Origin: CAZKTF01 sp964555565
GTDB lineage: Bacteria; Planctomycetota; JAJSAM01; JAKLKS01
DNA length: 5,426 nt
Assembly (NCBI GenBank): GCA_964555565.1
Contig: CAZKTF010000244.1
Span: 1 to 5,426 of the forward strand
Direction of reading: 5' to 3'
Shown: in pieces, positions 4,902-5,426 of the stretch
Numbering within the stretch: position 1 is the stretch's first letter
Layout: every line of letters begins with the position of its first letter
Program-made: the position numbers and the translations under genes
Notes under the pieces: model-generated
Told to the model about the DNA's origin: nothing
Seen by the model: the letters and a program-made list of their open reading frames with translations, nothing else
The model's database searches: none

Positions 4902-5426
4902 ATGGCCGCCTCTCCCCCCCGGTCCGATCCCCGGTTCCTCCCCGTGTCGCGGGCCGAGATGGACGAGCGCGGATGGGACGCGGTCGATGTCGTCTTCGTC
5001 ACCGGCGACGCCTACGTCGATCACTACTCCTTCGCGATGGCGATCCTCGGCCGGGTCCTCGATCACGCGGGCTTCCGCGTCGCCATCCTCTCCCAGCCGG
5101 ACTGGAGGAGCGCCGGACCGTGGCGGACCTTCGGCCGGCCCCGCCTGTTCTTCGCCGTCTCGGCGGGGAACATGGACTCCATGATCAACCACTACACGGC
5201 CAACAGGAAGGTGCGCAACGACGACGCCTACTCCCCCGGCGGCGCCATCGGCCTGCGCCCCGACCGCGCCACGATCCCCTACTGCCAGCGGGCGCGGGAG
5301 GCCTTCCCGGGCGTGCCCGTGATCGCCGGGGGCGTCGAGGCGAGCCTGCGCCGCCTGGCCCACTACGACTTCTGGTCGGACCGGGTGCGCCCCTCCATCC
5401 TCCTCGACGCGAAGGCGGACCTGCTC
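4902..5426 (+). CDS. YgiQ family radical SAM protein, N-terminal part (partial)
   Basis: The 175 codons present run to the window edge with no stop; family members are usually about 600-700 residues. The part seen is the N-terminal domain conserved in YgiQ (UPF0313) proteins: RFLPVSRAEMDERGWDAVDV (11-30), FVTGDAYVDHYSFAMAILGR (32-51), a QPDW motif (65-68), FAVSAGNMDSMINHYTA (84-100), RNDDAYSPGG (105-114), GLRPDRA (117-123) and IAGGVEASLRRLAHYDFWSD (141-160). The radical-SAM CX3CX2C cluster motif lies further downstream and is not in the window. The ATG at 4902 puts FLP at residues 12-14, where family proteins begin their conserved part. The next ATG (4959) would cut into it. VDHYSF replaces the commoner VDHPSF. 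The exact reaction of YgiQ is not established. There is no Shine-Dalgarno sequence, which fits a leaderless transcript. Confidence 0.93.
   Translation, partial: MAASPPRSDPRFLPVSRAEMDERGWDAVDVVFVTGDAYVDHYSFAMAILGRVLDHAGFRVAILSQPDWRSAGPWRTFGRPRLFFAVSAGNMDSMINHYTANRKVRNDDAYSPGGAIGLRPDRATIPYCQRAREAFPGVPVIAGGVEASLRRLAHYDFWSDRVRPSILLDAKADLL

Noticed and set aside
4283..5002. 239-codon minus-strand open frame across the intergenic region
   Set aside because: It crosses the tRNA-like element and the YgiQ-family start. A companion frame reads GVRVPS, a known spurious translation of tRNA T-arms. The residues are not protein-like.
1..5426. CRISPR array, insertion sequence or other direct-repeat structure
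   Set aside because: No regularly spaced repeats, transposase motifs or terminal inverted repeats were seen. The only repeat periodicity is the 34-residue TPR units.

Overview
The window is very GC-rich chromosomal DNA (roughly three quarters G+C by eye) with strong G/C bias at third codon positions. That bias explains the many long antisense open frames that are not genes. A lipoprotein signal with a lipobox, Sec signal peptides and a YgiQ-type protein suggest a high-GC, probably diderm bacterium (Myxococcota, Acidobacteriota, Rokubacteria-like or similar). No gene here fixes the phylum.

Layout. (1) At the left edge, on the minus strand, is the 5' end of a lipoprotein gene that runs out of the window. 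(2) It diverges from a plus-strand cluster of three genes: a 71-residue secreted six-cysteine protein with a twin CX3C pattern, a secreted protein built of seven TPR units that appears to start at a rare CTG codon, and a four-helix DoxX-like membrane protein. (3) The DoxX-like gene meets a minus-strand pair tail to tail with a 17-base overlap. The pair is an ArnT/GT39-like membrane glycosyltransferase followed 11 bases later by a DUF72 (YecE-like) protein. (4) The region of about 615 bases upstream of the glycosyltransferase holds no convincing large gene. It does hold two tiny candidate ORFs linked to the glycosyltransferase by GTGA overlaps, and a tRNA-Asp-like structure with a good anticodon arm and T-arm but no normal D-arm. 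(5) At the right edge, on the plus strand, the N-terminal third or so of a YgiQ-family radical SAM protein begins and runs out of the window.

How the genes may work together. The plus-strand cluster looks like an envelope module: two exported soluble proteins and one inner-membrane protein of a family sometimes tied to thiol/quinone redox chemistry. With the cysteine-rich partner this suggests envelope redox or metal handling, which is inference only. The glycosyltransferase probably moves a sugar from a polyprenyl-phosphate donor to a lipid or protein at the outer face of the inner membrane. The DUF72 partner has no settled function. The most unusual items are the D-arm-deficient tRNA-like element, the CTG start and the twin CX3C miniprotein.
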